Shown here: positions 25,851 through 34,700 of the stretch, piece after piece
How positions within the stretch are numbered: position 1 is the stretch's first letter
Layout of the letters: the number at the start of each line of letters is the position of its first letter
Assembly: GCF_018215265.2 (NCBI RefSeq)
Contig: NZ_CP136562.1
Location: forward strand, 1,426,001-1,490,000
DNA from: Paenarthrobacter sp. GOM3
GTDB taxonomy: Bacteria > Actinomycetota > Actinomycetes > Actinomycetales > Micrococcaceae
Reading direction: 5' to 3'
Length of the DNA stretch: 64,000 nucleotides
Made by a program: the position numbers and the translations under genes
Notes under the pieces: generated by a model
Told to the model about the DNA's origin: nothing
Databases searched by the model: none
What the model saw: the letters and a program-made list of their open reading frames with translations, nothing else

Positions 25851-27430
25851 AGCGGGATGTTTCCGTGCTTCTTGGTGGGCAGGCTCGCGCGCTTGTCGCG
25901 GAGGGCCCGGAGGCCGCGGATGATCTGGAGGCGCGTGTCGGACGGAGCGATGACAGCGTCCACGTAGCCCAACTGGGCCGCCTGGTAGGGGTTGAGGAGT
26001 TCTTCCTCGTAGCCCTGGATGATCTCGGCCCGCTTGGCCTCGACATCACCGCCGGCTTCGGCAACAGCAGCAAGATCGCGACGGTACAGAATGTTCACCG
26101 CACCCTGTGCGCCCATGACGCCGATCTGGGCGGTGGGCCAGGCGAGGTTCAGGTCTGCGCCGAGCTTCTTGGAGCCCATGACGATGTACGCGCCACCGTA
26201 AGCCTTGCGGGTGATGACGGTGAGCTTGGGAACGGTGGCTTCGGCGTAGGCGTAGAGCAGCTTGGCGCCGCGGCGGATGATGCCCTGGAACTCCTGGTCC
26301 TTGCCGGGCAGGAAGCCGGGCACGTCGACCAGGGTGATGATCGGTATGTTGAAAGCATCGCAGTGGCGGACAAACCGCGCGGCCTTTTCTGATGCTGAGA
26401 TATCCAGCGTGCCGGCGAACTGCATCGGCTGGTTTGCCACGATACCCACCGTGTGACCTTCAACGCGGCCGTAACCGATCATGACGTTAGGCGCGTACAG
26501 CGACTGCATCTCCAGGAAGTGGGCGTCATCCACGATCTGCTCAATGACCTTGCGCATGTCGTAGGGCTGGTTGGCAGAATCGGGAATCAAACCGTCCAGG
26601 GCGAGGTCGTCGTCGTCGACTTCCAGCTCTTGGTCGTGTTCTACAACCGGGGCCTCGGACAGGTTGTTGGAGGGCAGGAAATCAAGGAGTTCGCGGACGA
26701 ACTCAATGGCATCCGCTTCGTCTGATGCCAGGTAAGTGGAGGTGCCGGTGGTGGCGTTGTGCTGCCGCGCTCCGCCGAGGGTTTCCATGTCTACGTCTTC
26801 GCCGGTGACGGTCTTGATGACGTCGGGTCCGGTGATGAACATGTGGGAGGTCTTGTCCACCATGACCACGTAGTCGGTCAGCGCGGGTGAGTACGCGGCG
26901 CCGCCGGCGCACGGGCCCATGATGAGGGAAATCTGGGGGACCACGCCGGAAGCGTGGACGTTGTTGCGGAAGATGTCCGCAAACATGGCCAGCGAGGCGA
27001 CGCCTTCCTGGATACGCGCGCCGCCGCCGTCGTTGATGCCCACAACCGGGCAGCCGTTGCGGAGGGCAAATTCCTGGACCTTGACGATCTTCTCGCCGTT
27101 GACCTGGCTCAGCGAGCCGCCGTAAACACTGAAGTCCTGGCTGTAAATGGCGACGAGGCGGCCGTCCACGGTGCCGTAGCCGGAGACAACGCCGTCACCC
27201 AGGGGCTTCTTCTTTTCCATGCCGAACGCGGTGGAGCGGTGGACTGCGAGGGCGTCGAACTCGACGAACGATTCAGGGTCAAGCAGGAGGTCGATCCGTT
27301 CGCGGGCGGTGTTCTTGCCGCGTGCGTGCTGCTTCTCGATCGCTTCCGGGCCGGAGGGTTGCTCGGCACGTGCCTGGCGGTCGCGGAAGTCGGCAATCTT
27401 TCCCGCTGTCGTTGTCAGATCGTGGCTCAT
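25847..27430 (-). CDS. accD5: acyl-CoA carboxylase beta subunit (carboxyltransferase)
   Basis: This 527-residue biotin-dependent carboxyltransferase of the AccD5/PccB type transfers CO2 from carboxybiotin to acetyl- or propionyl-CoA. Typical landmarks are [40 protein letters not shown], the C-terminal [19 protein letters not shown] and [19 protein letters not shown] 27430 is chosen because it has a GGAGA ribosome site and the normal N-terminus ([12 protein letters not shown]). A longer in-frame extension to 27586 would run through the operator. It forms an operon with accE. Confidence 0.95.
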   Translation of the reverse strand: MSHDLTTTAGKIADFRDRQARAEQPSGPEAIEKQHARGKNTARERIDLLLDPESFVEFDALAVHRSTAFGMEKKKPLGDGVVSGYGTVDGRLVAIYSQDFSVYGGSLSQVNGEKIVKVQEFALRNGCPVVGINDGGGARIQEGVASLAMFADIFRNNVHASGVVPQISLIMGPCAGGAAYSPALTDYVVMVDKTSHMFITGPDVIKTVTGEDVDMETLGGARQHNATTGTSTYLASDEADAIEFVRELLDFLPSNNLSEAPVVEHDQELEVDDDDLALDGLIPDSANQPYDMRKVIEQIVDDAHFLEMQSLYAPNVMIGYGRVEGHTVGIVANQPMQFAGTLDISASEKAARFVRHCDAFNIPIITLVDVPGFLPGKDQEFQGIIRRGAKLLYAYAEATVPKLTVITRKAYGGAYIVMGSKKLGADLNLAWPTAQIGVMGAQGAVNILYRRDLAAVAEAGGDVEAKRAEIIQGYEEELLNPYQAAQLGYVDAVIAPSDTRLQIIRGLRALRDKRASLPTKKHGNIPL

Positions 27431-27554
27431 CAAGTGTCTCCGGCTCTGTAGCTGATTTTCGCTGGCGCAGTTCGGTGTTGGCACAAAGCTTAAGTAGCTT
27501 CCGTACAAAGAACAGGCCCCGCAGGCCAGTCTAGTGACGCCTTTGCCGCGAACC

Positions 27555-27573
27555 GCTGTAGAAACCCTACAAT
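27555..27573. promoter_or_regulatory. palindromic operator upstream of accD5 (shared with accA3)
   Basis: TGTAG (27557-27561), a 5-nt centre and CTACA (27567-27571) match the accA3 operator. On the minus strand it reads ATTGTAGGGTTTCTACAGC, with 15 of the 16 central bases identical to the site at 8942-8960. It lies about 125 nt upstream of the accD5 start and 70 nt upstream of the divergent SDR gene. Confidence 0.65.
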
Positions 27574-27600
27574 TTTCCGCGTCCAAGCCAAAGGCAACGC

Positions 27601-27635
27601 TATGTTACCCGTCAGTAACATACTTGGGTTAGAGT
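27601..27635 (+). promoter_or_regulatory. operator and probable leaderless promoter of the SDR gene
   Basis: TATGTTAC (27601-27608) and GTAACATA (27615-27622) form a perfect 8-bp inverted repeat with a 6-nt centre, typical of TetR-type operators. A candidate -10 (TAGAGT, 27630-27635) ends 7 nt before the SDR start codon, so the transcript may begin at the ATG. Confidence 0.55.
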
Positions 27636-27641
27636 GTCCCC

Positions 27642-28520
27642 ATGACTTCAAGCAACGACGCTTCCCGCGCACTCCCGCAGGCAGAAACTCCCTACGTGGC
27701 TACGGGATCGCTCAAGGGCAAGACCATCCTGATGTCCGGTGGAAGCCGCGGCATCGGACTGGCCATTGCCACCCGTGCAGCCCGCGATGGCGCCAACATT
27801 GTGCTCATGGCAAAGACGGGCGACCCGCACCCCAAACTGGAGGGGACCGTATTCACCGCCGCGGAACAACTGGTCGCCGCAGGCGGCCAGGCGCTGCCGC
27901 TGGTCGGGGACGTCCGCAACGATGACGACGTCGCCGCAGCGGTCGCCGCCGCCGTCGAGCGTTTCGGCGGGATCGACGTCGTTGTTAACAACGCCTCGGC
28001 GATCGACCTGTCCCGAACCGACGCCGTGGACATGAAGCGCTATGACCTCATGCAGGACATCAACGTCCGCGGAACCTTCCTGCTCTCCAAGCTGGCGCTG
28101 CCTGCGTTGAGGGAATCCAGCCACGCCCACATCCTCACGTTGTCCCCGCCCCTCAACCTGGACCCCAAGTGGGCAGGGATGCATTTGGCTTACACGATGG
28201 CGAAGTACGGGATGAGCCTCACCACTCTCGGCCTCGCCGAAGAGTTGAAGGACGACGGCGTTTCGGTCAACTCGCTCTGGCCCTGCACCCTCATTGACAC
28301 AGCCGCGATCCGAAATATGCCCGGCGGCCAGCAAATCGTGCAGGCGGCACGGGGCCCGGAGATCATGGCGGACGCCGCGCACGCCGTGCTCACAGGTTCG
28401 GGCGCCACGGGTAATTTCTTTACCGACGAACAGGTGCTGCGCGCCGCCGGCGTGTCGGACTTTACGCCGTACAGCCTCGGCGCGCCCGAAGACCGCTTGG
28501 TGCCGGACATATTTCTCTAG
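27642..28520 (+). CDS. short-chain dehydrogenase/reductase, HSDL2-like
   Basis: This 292-residue NAD(P)-dependent oxidoreductase has the cofactor loop GGSRGIGLAIA, the NNAS motif (VVNNASAIDLS) and the catalytic Tyr/Lys in AYTMAKYGMS. The region ahead of the Tyr (LTLSPPLNLDP) and the unusually long sequence around the TGxxxGIG-proximal loop (LMAKTGDPHPKLEGTVFTAA) match hydroxysteroid dehydrogenase-like 2 proteins, linked to fatty-acid or steroid metabolism. Divergent expression from the accD5 promoter region and a dedicated palindromic operator suggest lipid-responsive control. The true substrate is unknown. Confidence 0.88.
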   Translation: MTSSNDASRALPQAETPYVATGSLKGKTILMSGGSRGIGLAIATRAARDGANIVLMAKTGDPHPKLEGTVFTAAEQLVAAGGQALPLVGDVRNDDDVAAAVAAAVERFGGIDVVVNNASAIDLSRTDAVDMKRYDLMQDINVRGTFLLSKLALPALRESSHAHILTLSPPLNLDPKWAGMHLAYTMAKYGMSLTTLGLAEELKDDGVSVNSLWPCTLIDTAAIRNMPGGQQIVQAARGPEIMADAAHAVLTGSGATGNFFTDEQVLRAAGVSDFTPYSLGAPEDRLVPDIFL

Positions 28521-28575
28521 GCGGATTCCCAGACGCTTTTGGCGCCAGGCACCATCCCGGACCGCTGCAACTGGA

Positions 28576-28581
28576 TAGGAT
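28576..28581 (+). promoter_or_regulatory. candidate -10 of leaderless birA transcript
   Basis: TAGGAT ends 6 nt before the birA ATG (28588), placing a start site at or next to the A of the ATG. No ribosome site is present, which supports a leaderless mRNA. Confidence 0.45.
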
Positions 28582-28587
28582 TCAGCT

Positions 28588-29511
28588 ATGGATGCCGAAC
28601 AGCCAGAGAGCAGCGAACCGCACGTCCCCTCCGTCGCCGGTGACCGGCCCGGGTTGGATCGCCAGGCGCTGCTTCAGCCGGACTTCTTGTCGGCGACGGG
28701 CATCTCCCAACTGAACATTGTCGAGTCAACCGGCTCCACCAACCAGGACCTGGTGCGGGCCGTCACTGTTGAGCCAAAGAAGTGGGCCGACCTCGCCGTC
28801 CTGACCGCAGAACACCAGACTGCTGCCCGCGGACGACTGGACAGGCATTGGGAATCGCCCGAACGCTCCGCGGTGTCGGTGTCCATGGTGCTGCGTCCCG
28901 TCACCGCCGACGGCATGCCCGTTCCTACGCAAAGCTATTCGTGGATTTCTCTTCTGGCTGCCGTCGCGTTGCGGGAGGCCCTGCAGGAAACGGCCGGTGT
29001 GACCGCGGAGATCAAATGGCCCAATGATGTCCTGGTAAACGGACGCAAGATCGCAGGGATACTGGCCCAGATGACACCCTTGGGGGACGGGTCGGTGCCC
29101 GCCGTGATCCTGGGAGTTGGACTCAACGTGTCCTTGGCCGAAGACGAACTTCCGGTGCCCACGGCCACGTCACTCGCCCTGGAAGGGGCCACGACGACGG
29201 ACCGCACCGCGCTGCTGAAGAGCTACCTATCGCGTTTTGCGCGGTTGTACCGCAGCTTCTGCAACGCCGAAGGTGACCCCGCTGCCGGCCTGGCCGGGGG
29301 ACAGTCCCTGCATAAGCGCGTTGAATCCGCCATGGTGACATTGGGCCGCGAAGTCCGGGCCCACTTGCCTGGTGACAATGAACTGGTGGGGCATGCGTCC
29401 CGCCTTGATGAGCACGGTTCGTTGCTGGTGGTGGACCACGGTGGCAGGGAGCACGTTATTACAGCCGGGGATGTGGTGCATTTGCGCGCCACAGAAAGCG
29501 GTTATGCGTAA
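28588..29511 (+). CDS. birA: biotin-[acyl-CoA carboxylase] ligase
   Basis: This 307-residue enzyme attaches biotin to K569 of the AccA3 subunit by way of biotinyl-AMP. The catalytic core shows STGSTNQDL, the biotin/ATP loop AARGRLDRHW (a variant of the usual GRGRRG-type loop), and the IKWPNDVLVNGRKIAGIL signature. There is no N-terminal winged helix, so it is a monofunctional class I ligase and not a repressor. An SH3-like C-terminal domain follows. It lies near accD5-accE as in Mycobacterium tuberculosis. Its stop overlaps the downstream PH gene by 8 nt. Confidence 0.93.
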   Translation: MDAEQPESSEPHVPSVAGDRPGLDRQALLQPDFLSATGISQLNIVESTGSTNQDLVRAVTVEPKKWADLAVLTAEHQTAARGRLDRHWESPERSAVSVSMVLRPVTADGMPVPTQSYSWISLLAAVALREALQETAGVTAEIKWPNDVLVNGRKIAGILAQMTPLGDGSVPAVILGVGLNVSLAEDELPVPTATSLALEGATTTDRTALLKSYLSRFARLYRSFCNAEGDPAAGLAGGQSLHKRVESAMVTLGREVRAHLPGDNELVGHASRLDEHGSLLVVDHGGREHVITAGDVVHLRATESGYA

Positions 29512-30097
29512 AGAGTTACTTCCGGGGGAGCAGGTCATTGCCGTGACACGGCAGCAGGGCCGCTCTCTGTTCCTTCCTGTGCTGGCTTTCATCGTCGTCC
29601 CCGCTGTTGCTGCTTACGCCTGCGCCTGGGTGATTAAGGGCAATGCGCAGCGCCTGGCGCCCTTCATAACAGTGGAATGGACGCCATGGCTCATGGGTGC
29701 CGCGATGGTTCTTGCCGCGTGGTTGCTGCTTGCCTACAGCTTCAAACGTGTGCTCCACTGGCGTTCTGTCAGATACATCCTGACGAGCCGCAGGATACTT
29801 GCCAAGTACGGCATGTTTCGACGCAATGACTGGCAGATTTCCCTCATGGCCGTACGCAACGTGGGGGTTCACCAGACATTGGTCCAACGGGCACTGCACT
29901 CCGGGAATATATCCTTGGATACCGGGCACTCAGGAGTGGCCGTGCTGAACGACGTCCCCCTGGTTGGGAAATTCAGGGGCTTCATTCTTGACGCGATGGA
30001 TGAGCTCCCGAAGGGTGAGGTTTTTGAGGGTGAAGTGCTGAGGGATTTTGACGAGTTGCCGTGGGAGCTGAGAGAAGGTGGAAGAGATGAGCGTTGA
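29504..30097 (+). CDS. bacterial PH-domain membrane protein
   Basis: This 197-residue membrane protein has two adjacent N-terminal transmembrane spans (LPVLAFIVVPAVAAYACAWVI and WLMGAAMVLAAWLLLAY). A bPH2/YdbS-type domain follows (RYILTSRRILAKYGMFRRNDWQI, then VRNVGVHQTLVQRAL and GNISLDTG). ATG 29504 gives MRKELLPGEQVI, the family's normal start. It overlaps birA by 8 nt and the cyclase by 11 nt. The same birA-PH pair is found in mycobacteria (Rv3279c-Rv3278c). Role unknown; envelope stress or lipid sensing have been suggested for the family. Confidence 0.85.
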   Translation: MRKELLPGEQVIAVTRQQGRSLFLPVLAFIVVPAVAAYACAWVIKGNAQRLAPFITVEWTPWLMGAAMVLAAWLLLAYSFKRVLHWRSVRYILTSRRILAKYGMFRRNDWQISLMAVRNVGVHQTLVQRALHSGNISLDTGHSGVAVLNDVPLVGKFRGFILDAMDELPKGEVFEGEVLRDFDELPWELREGGRDER

Positions 30098-31259
30098 GGA
30101 TCAGCAGTCCGGCGAGGACCTGGACCAGGAGTTCGACGCCGTACCCGAGCCTTCCGTGGACGAGGATACGGAGGCGCGACCCGCCCCGGTGACCACCGGT
30201 CCGCCCACTGGCGTGATGTCCGCCGAGCGCCTCGCGATTAAGGCACTCGAGTCCAAGCTGCTGGGCGGCGAACGCAAGCTCCGACGTCGTGAAGTTGCCG
30301 CCGGTGCCGGCGTGTCCATCCTGTCCGCACGCAAGATTTGGCGCGCGCTGGGATTTCCTAACTTCGGCGACGAGGACGTTGCCTTTACTGAGCGGGACCA
30401 AGCTGCGTTGTCCAGCATCCTAGACCTGGTGCGGGCGGGCCTCCTGACTGAAGAAGCTGCGATCTCCGTAACCCGGTCCATCGGGCAGATGACCGACCGT
30501 ATGGTGGTCTGGCAAATCGAAGCCCTGGTGGAGGACATGGTGTCGGAGCAGGGGATTCCCGACGCCGTCGCCCGAAAGCAGCTGGTGGCCCAGCTTCCCG
30601 CCCTTGTTGATTCGCTGGAAGAGATCCTGGTTTACTCCTACCGCCGTCAGCTTAACGCCGGGGTTCAGCGGCTGGCCGTTCGCGCCGAAGCGGGCCTGCA
30701 GGCCAGCGAGGAAGGCCGCGAGGGCGATGAAGACGATTCACCGTTGCCCTTGGCCCGGGCGGTAGGGTTCGCGGACCTGGTCTCCTACACCAGCCTTTCG
30801 CGCCGCATGAACGAGAAGACCTTGGCTCAGTTGGTGCAGCGATTCGAGAACAAATGTGCCGAAATCATTTCCGTGGGCGGCGGTCGGCTGGTCAAAACCG
30901 TCGGCGACGAAGTCCTGTACATCGCTGAAACACCCGCAGCCGGTGCCGAAATTTCCCTTGCGTTGGCGCAGGCGTTCACGGAAGACGAAATCCTTCCGCA
31001 GTGCCGCGTCTCCATGGTGTGGGGCCGCATCTTGTCCAGGCTCGGCGATATCTACGGCCCCACCGTTAACCTTGCCGCCCGGCTCACCACCCTGGCCCAG
31101 CCCGGAACAGTTTTGGTGGACGCCATGACGGCCGCGGCCCTGGGACAGGACGACCGCTTTGTCCTTGTTCCCCAAAAGTCCGAGAATGTCCGCGGTTTCG
31201 GCGAAATCCATCCCGTGATGCTCGCTCGCGGCCGAGGTAAGGGCTTGGTGCTGGACTAA
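30087..31259 (+). CDS. class III adenylate cyclase with Rv1264-like N-terminal regulatory domain
   Basis: This 390-residue soluble cyclase is predicted to make cAMP. Residues about 50-170 form an all-helical regulatory domain (LLGGERKLRRREVAAGAGV, RSIGQMTDRMV) like that of the pH-sensing mycobacterial cyclase Rv1264. The catalytic domain has metal-binding D230 (GFADLVSYT) and D274 (KTVGDEVLY), a substrate-selecting Lys (K270), and the transition-state region GDIYGPTVNLAARL. All key catalytic residues are present, so it should be active as a homodimer. ATG 30087 follows AGAGAAGGTGGAAGAG. It overlaps the PH gene, suggesting joint expression. Regulation by pH is inferred only from the Rv1264 resemblance. 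Confidence 0.88.
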   Translation: MSVEDQQSGEDLDQEFDAVPEPSVDEDTEARPAPVTTGPPTGVMSAERLAIKALESKLLGGERKLRRREVAAGAGVSILSARKIWRALGFPNFGDEDVAFTERDQAALSSILDLVRAGLLTEEAAISVTRSIGQMTDRMVVWQIEALVEDMVSEQGIPDAVARKQLVAQLPALVDSLEEILVYSYRRQLNAGVQRLAVRAEAGLQASEEGREGDEDDSPLPLARAVGFADLVSYTSLSRRMNEKTLAQLVQRFENKCAEIISVGGGRLVKTVGDEVLYIAETPAAGAEISLALAQAFTEDEILPQCRVSMVWGRILSRLGDIYGPTVNLAARLTTLAQPGTVLVDAMTAAALGQDDRFVLVPQKSENVRGFGEIHPVMLARGRGKGLVLD

Positions 31260-31305
31260 GGCCCGGCAGTAAGCCCCCGCGGCCTTCCGACCCGTAGGCC
31301 CGAAC

Positions 31306-31403
31306 GCTCTCTCACATCCCGCCTTATTCCGCCGGACGCTCTCTCACTTCCTTGAAGAAAGTGGGAGAGCGTCCCGGTTTAAGGGGGTGGGATGTGAGAG
31401 ACG
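31306..31403. repeat. nested palindromic extragenic element (REP-like, copy 2)
   Basis: The outer arms CTCTCACATCCC (31309-31320) and GGGATGTGAGAG (31389-31400) are perfect inverses. Inside, 20-nt arms (31334-31353 and 31355-31374) pair at 18 positions. Its first 18 bases equal those at 9658-9675. It follows the cyclase stop, so it may end that transcript. The rest of this 489-bp gap (31404-31748) shows no gene I can support. Confidence 0.6.
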
Positions 31404-31600
31404 GTTGGGTGTCTAGCGGTTCGGAAGGTGCGTTTCAAGTCACAGCTTGGCTATTCGATGGATTAACCCGGTAGGCTGTGCGTTGATTCTGCTGACCGTG
31501 ATGATGGCGGAAAACCGGGCAGTTGTCCCCATCGCGCAACGGCATGCCAAGGCCGTAGGCTGTCAAAGCCAATGGATAGCCGGGTCTCGGGTCTCCTCCG

Positions 31601-31627
31601 TTGGCCGTGGGGTGCGTGGGATAGTCT
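31601..31627 (+). promoter_or_regulatory. possible promoter of the PFNA-like operon
   Basis: TTGGCC (31601-31606) and TAGTCT (31622-31627) are spaced 15 nt apart, about 120 nt upstream of the giant Ig/FN3 gene start. The spacing is short for a housekeeping promoter. Confidence 0.3.
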
Positions 31628-31748
31628 TAGGGACTGAAAATTCCGCCGCCGTATGGGGGTACTGCGGAATGCACGGCTGCCGGCACATGCCGGTTGGCCT
31701 GGAAGTCGCTGCGTGTGGGCGGCTGTACACAAAGGGAATTTTGGGGCT

Positions 31749-34700
31749 GTGACATCTTTCTTCGCCAAGCTGGGGCTGAAAAAGCGTCAAAACAGGAAGC
31801 TTATTTCGGGCATTGCGGGCACCGCTGCGGGCGCAGTCCTGGTGGCCGGCGCTGTTTTGTATCCGGGGTTCAAAACTACTGAAGTGGACTTGAACGACGG
31901 CGGCGTCTGGGTGGTGAGCAAGACCAAGAATGCCGTGGGTCGGCTGAACTATCCGTCCCGCGTCCTCGACGGTGCCGTCACTCCGGCCACCACGACTTTC
32001 GATGTCCTGCAGCACGACGGCAACGTCTTCGTGGATGACGAATCCGGTTCCACCATCAATCAGGTGTCCGCTGCCAACCTTAAGCTCGGCGGTGACAAGC
32101 AACTGCCGTCGTCCTCTCAGGTCAGTTACGGCTCAACGGTTCTCTCGGTGACAGACCCTGCCCGCGGCAAGGTGTGGGCTTTGTCACCATCCACGGTAAA
32201 CGGCTTCGATGAAGAAGGCACCGAGCCCGTGCTGACGGGAAACCAGGGCCTGGTGTCCGCCGTCGGCTACGACAACCGCATCTACACCGCCGATCCCGGC
32301 AAGGGCGAGGTCACCGTGACTACGGTTGACGCGAATGGTGAGCGCACCAACTCCGAGGTCACCAGCGTGGACGGGCTCAAGGGAGCCGGTGACCTGCAGA
32401 TCGCCGTTGTGGGGGACAAGCCAGTACTCCTGGACGCCAATTCCGGGAACCTCTTCCTCCCCGGCGGCCGCAAGCTCCAACTGCAGGACGCACGCGAGGC
32501 GAAGCTGCAGCAGAGCAGCCAAGACAGCAGCTATGTAGCCATCGCTACGCGCAAGGCCCTTTTGAAGCAACCGCTGGACGGAGGGACTGCTGCTACCGTC
32601 AACGCCTACGGCGAGGGCGTTCCGGCAGCGCCGGTTCAGGTCAGTAAGTGCGTTCACGCAGCTTGGGCGGGAGCCAACAAGTACGTACGCGATTGCGATA
32701 ACGACGCCGATGACAAGAAGAACAATGTTCCCAAGGCAAGTGCCTCGCCGAGCTACGTGTTCCGCGTCAACCGCGATCTCGTGGTCCTCAACGACGTGAA
32801 TTCGGGCAGCGTGTGGCTGGTCAACCAGAACATGCAGCTCGTCAACAACTGGGATGACGTTGTCCCTCCCAAGAACCAGTCTGATGACCAGGACCAGGAG
32901 TCCGCGGACAACAACACCATCAACGTCCTCCCGGACCGCACCAAGCCGAACCGCCCGCCGGAGACCAAACCCGATGAGTTCGGTGTCCGCCCGGGCAGGA
33001 CATCTATCTTGAGCGTCCTGGACAACGATTCAGACCCCGACGGCGATGTCCTCACCGCTGCTGTGGGGGCCAACGGCCCGAAGGCGGGCGCGCTGGAGAA
33101 CATCTACGGTGGCTCGGCCTTCCAAATCAAGGTCCCGGCCGAAGCGAAACCGGGAACGGAAGTCTTCGACTACAACGCCTCCGATGGCAGGGGCCTGTCC
33201 GCCGGCGGCCAAGTGACACTTCATGTGGTGGGGCCGGACGAGAACAAGCCGCCCTTCTTCAAACGCGGAGAGCCCACCACCATGCTGGTGGAACAAGGCA
33301 AATCGGTGAGCCAGAACATCCTGACTGACTGGATGGACCCGGACGGGGACGACCTGGTCCTCCTGGACGCAAAGTCGGATAACGACCAGGACCAGGTAAA
33401 GGTGCGCCGCGACGGCCTCCTCACCTACCAGGATTCCGGGGCTGCTCCGGGTAAGAAAAACGTGTCCATCACCGTGTGGGACGGGCGTGCCACCACCACC
33501 GGCCGCGTGGTGGTCAACGTGCAGCCGCCCGGCGCCCTCGCCCCGGTGGTCAACGCAGACCACGTCACTGCGGTGGTGGGCCAGGACCTGGTGATCGCTC
33601 CCTTGAAGAACGACGTTGATCCCAACGGTGGCGCGTTGCGTGTAGCGCATGTCGAGGCCGCTGGACAGGCTGAACTTGGGCCAGTGACCGACGGCGGGAC
33701 GTTCACCTTCCGGAGCAACACCCCGGGCCCGGTGTACTTGACGTACATCGCCAGCAACGGTCCACAAAGCAGCCAGGGCCTGATCCGTGTGGATGTGGAG
33801 TCCGGCAAGGACGCCGGCGCCCCGGTGGCCGTTCACGACGTCGCGCTGTTGCCTGTCGGCGGCAGTGTGCTGGTGGACCCGCTGGCCAATGACTCCGATC
33901 CTTCCGGAGGCGTGCTGGTCCTGCAGTCTGTGACCGTCCCGGATGGGTCGTCCGCTTCCGTGAGCGTCATTGACCACAGCGTCCTGCGTGTCACGGACGT
34001 CCTGGGAGCGAAAGAACCCTTCGTTTTCAGCTACACCATGTCCAACGGCCGTGCCTCAGCCACAGGTACGGTGGGCGTCGTCCCGGTGCCGGCTCCCGCC
34101 GTCGTCGAGGCGCCCCAGCCCAAACCTGACGAAGTCAACGTTCGCGTGAACGACGTCGTGACCATTCCCGTCCTGGACAACGACACCCACCCGCAGGGTG
34201 AAGAGCTTTCCCTGGATCCGGTGCTGGCGCAGGGCATTCCCGAGGAAGACGGGAAGGCGTTCATCTCCGAGAAAACCCTCCGTTTCATTGCGGGACCGAC
34301 CCCTAAGACGGTGCGCGCCATCTACAACGCGGTGGACCCGCAAGGGCAAAAGAGCGCAGCAGCCGTCACAATCCACATCCTGCCGTTGGAGGACACACAG
34401 AACTCGCGCCCGCAGCCGCAGAACTTGACGGCGCGCGTCGTGGCCGGTGGCAGTGTCCGGATACCGGTCCCGTTGGACGGCATCGATCCCGACGGCGACT
34501 CAGTCCAGCTCACCGGCATCGACAGCACCCCCACCATGGGAACGGCGACGGCGGGTAGCAGCTTCATCGACTTCGTTGCCGCCGGTGACGGCGCCGGGAC
34601 CGACACGTTCCGGTACAAGGTGATCGACCGCCAAGGGGCGGTCAACACGGGAACAGTGACGGTAGGCGTTGCACCACGTGGGGAGAACAACCAGAAACCG

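Noticed and set aside
31404..31748. Small plus-strand frame around 31447-31752 upstream of the giant gene
   Set aside because: No ribosome site or domain, and it runs through the promoter region and into the start of the next gene in another frame.
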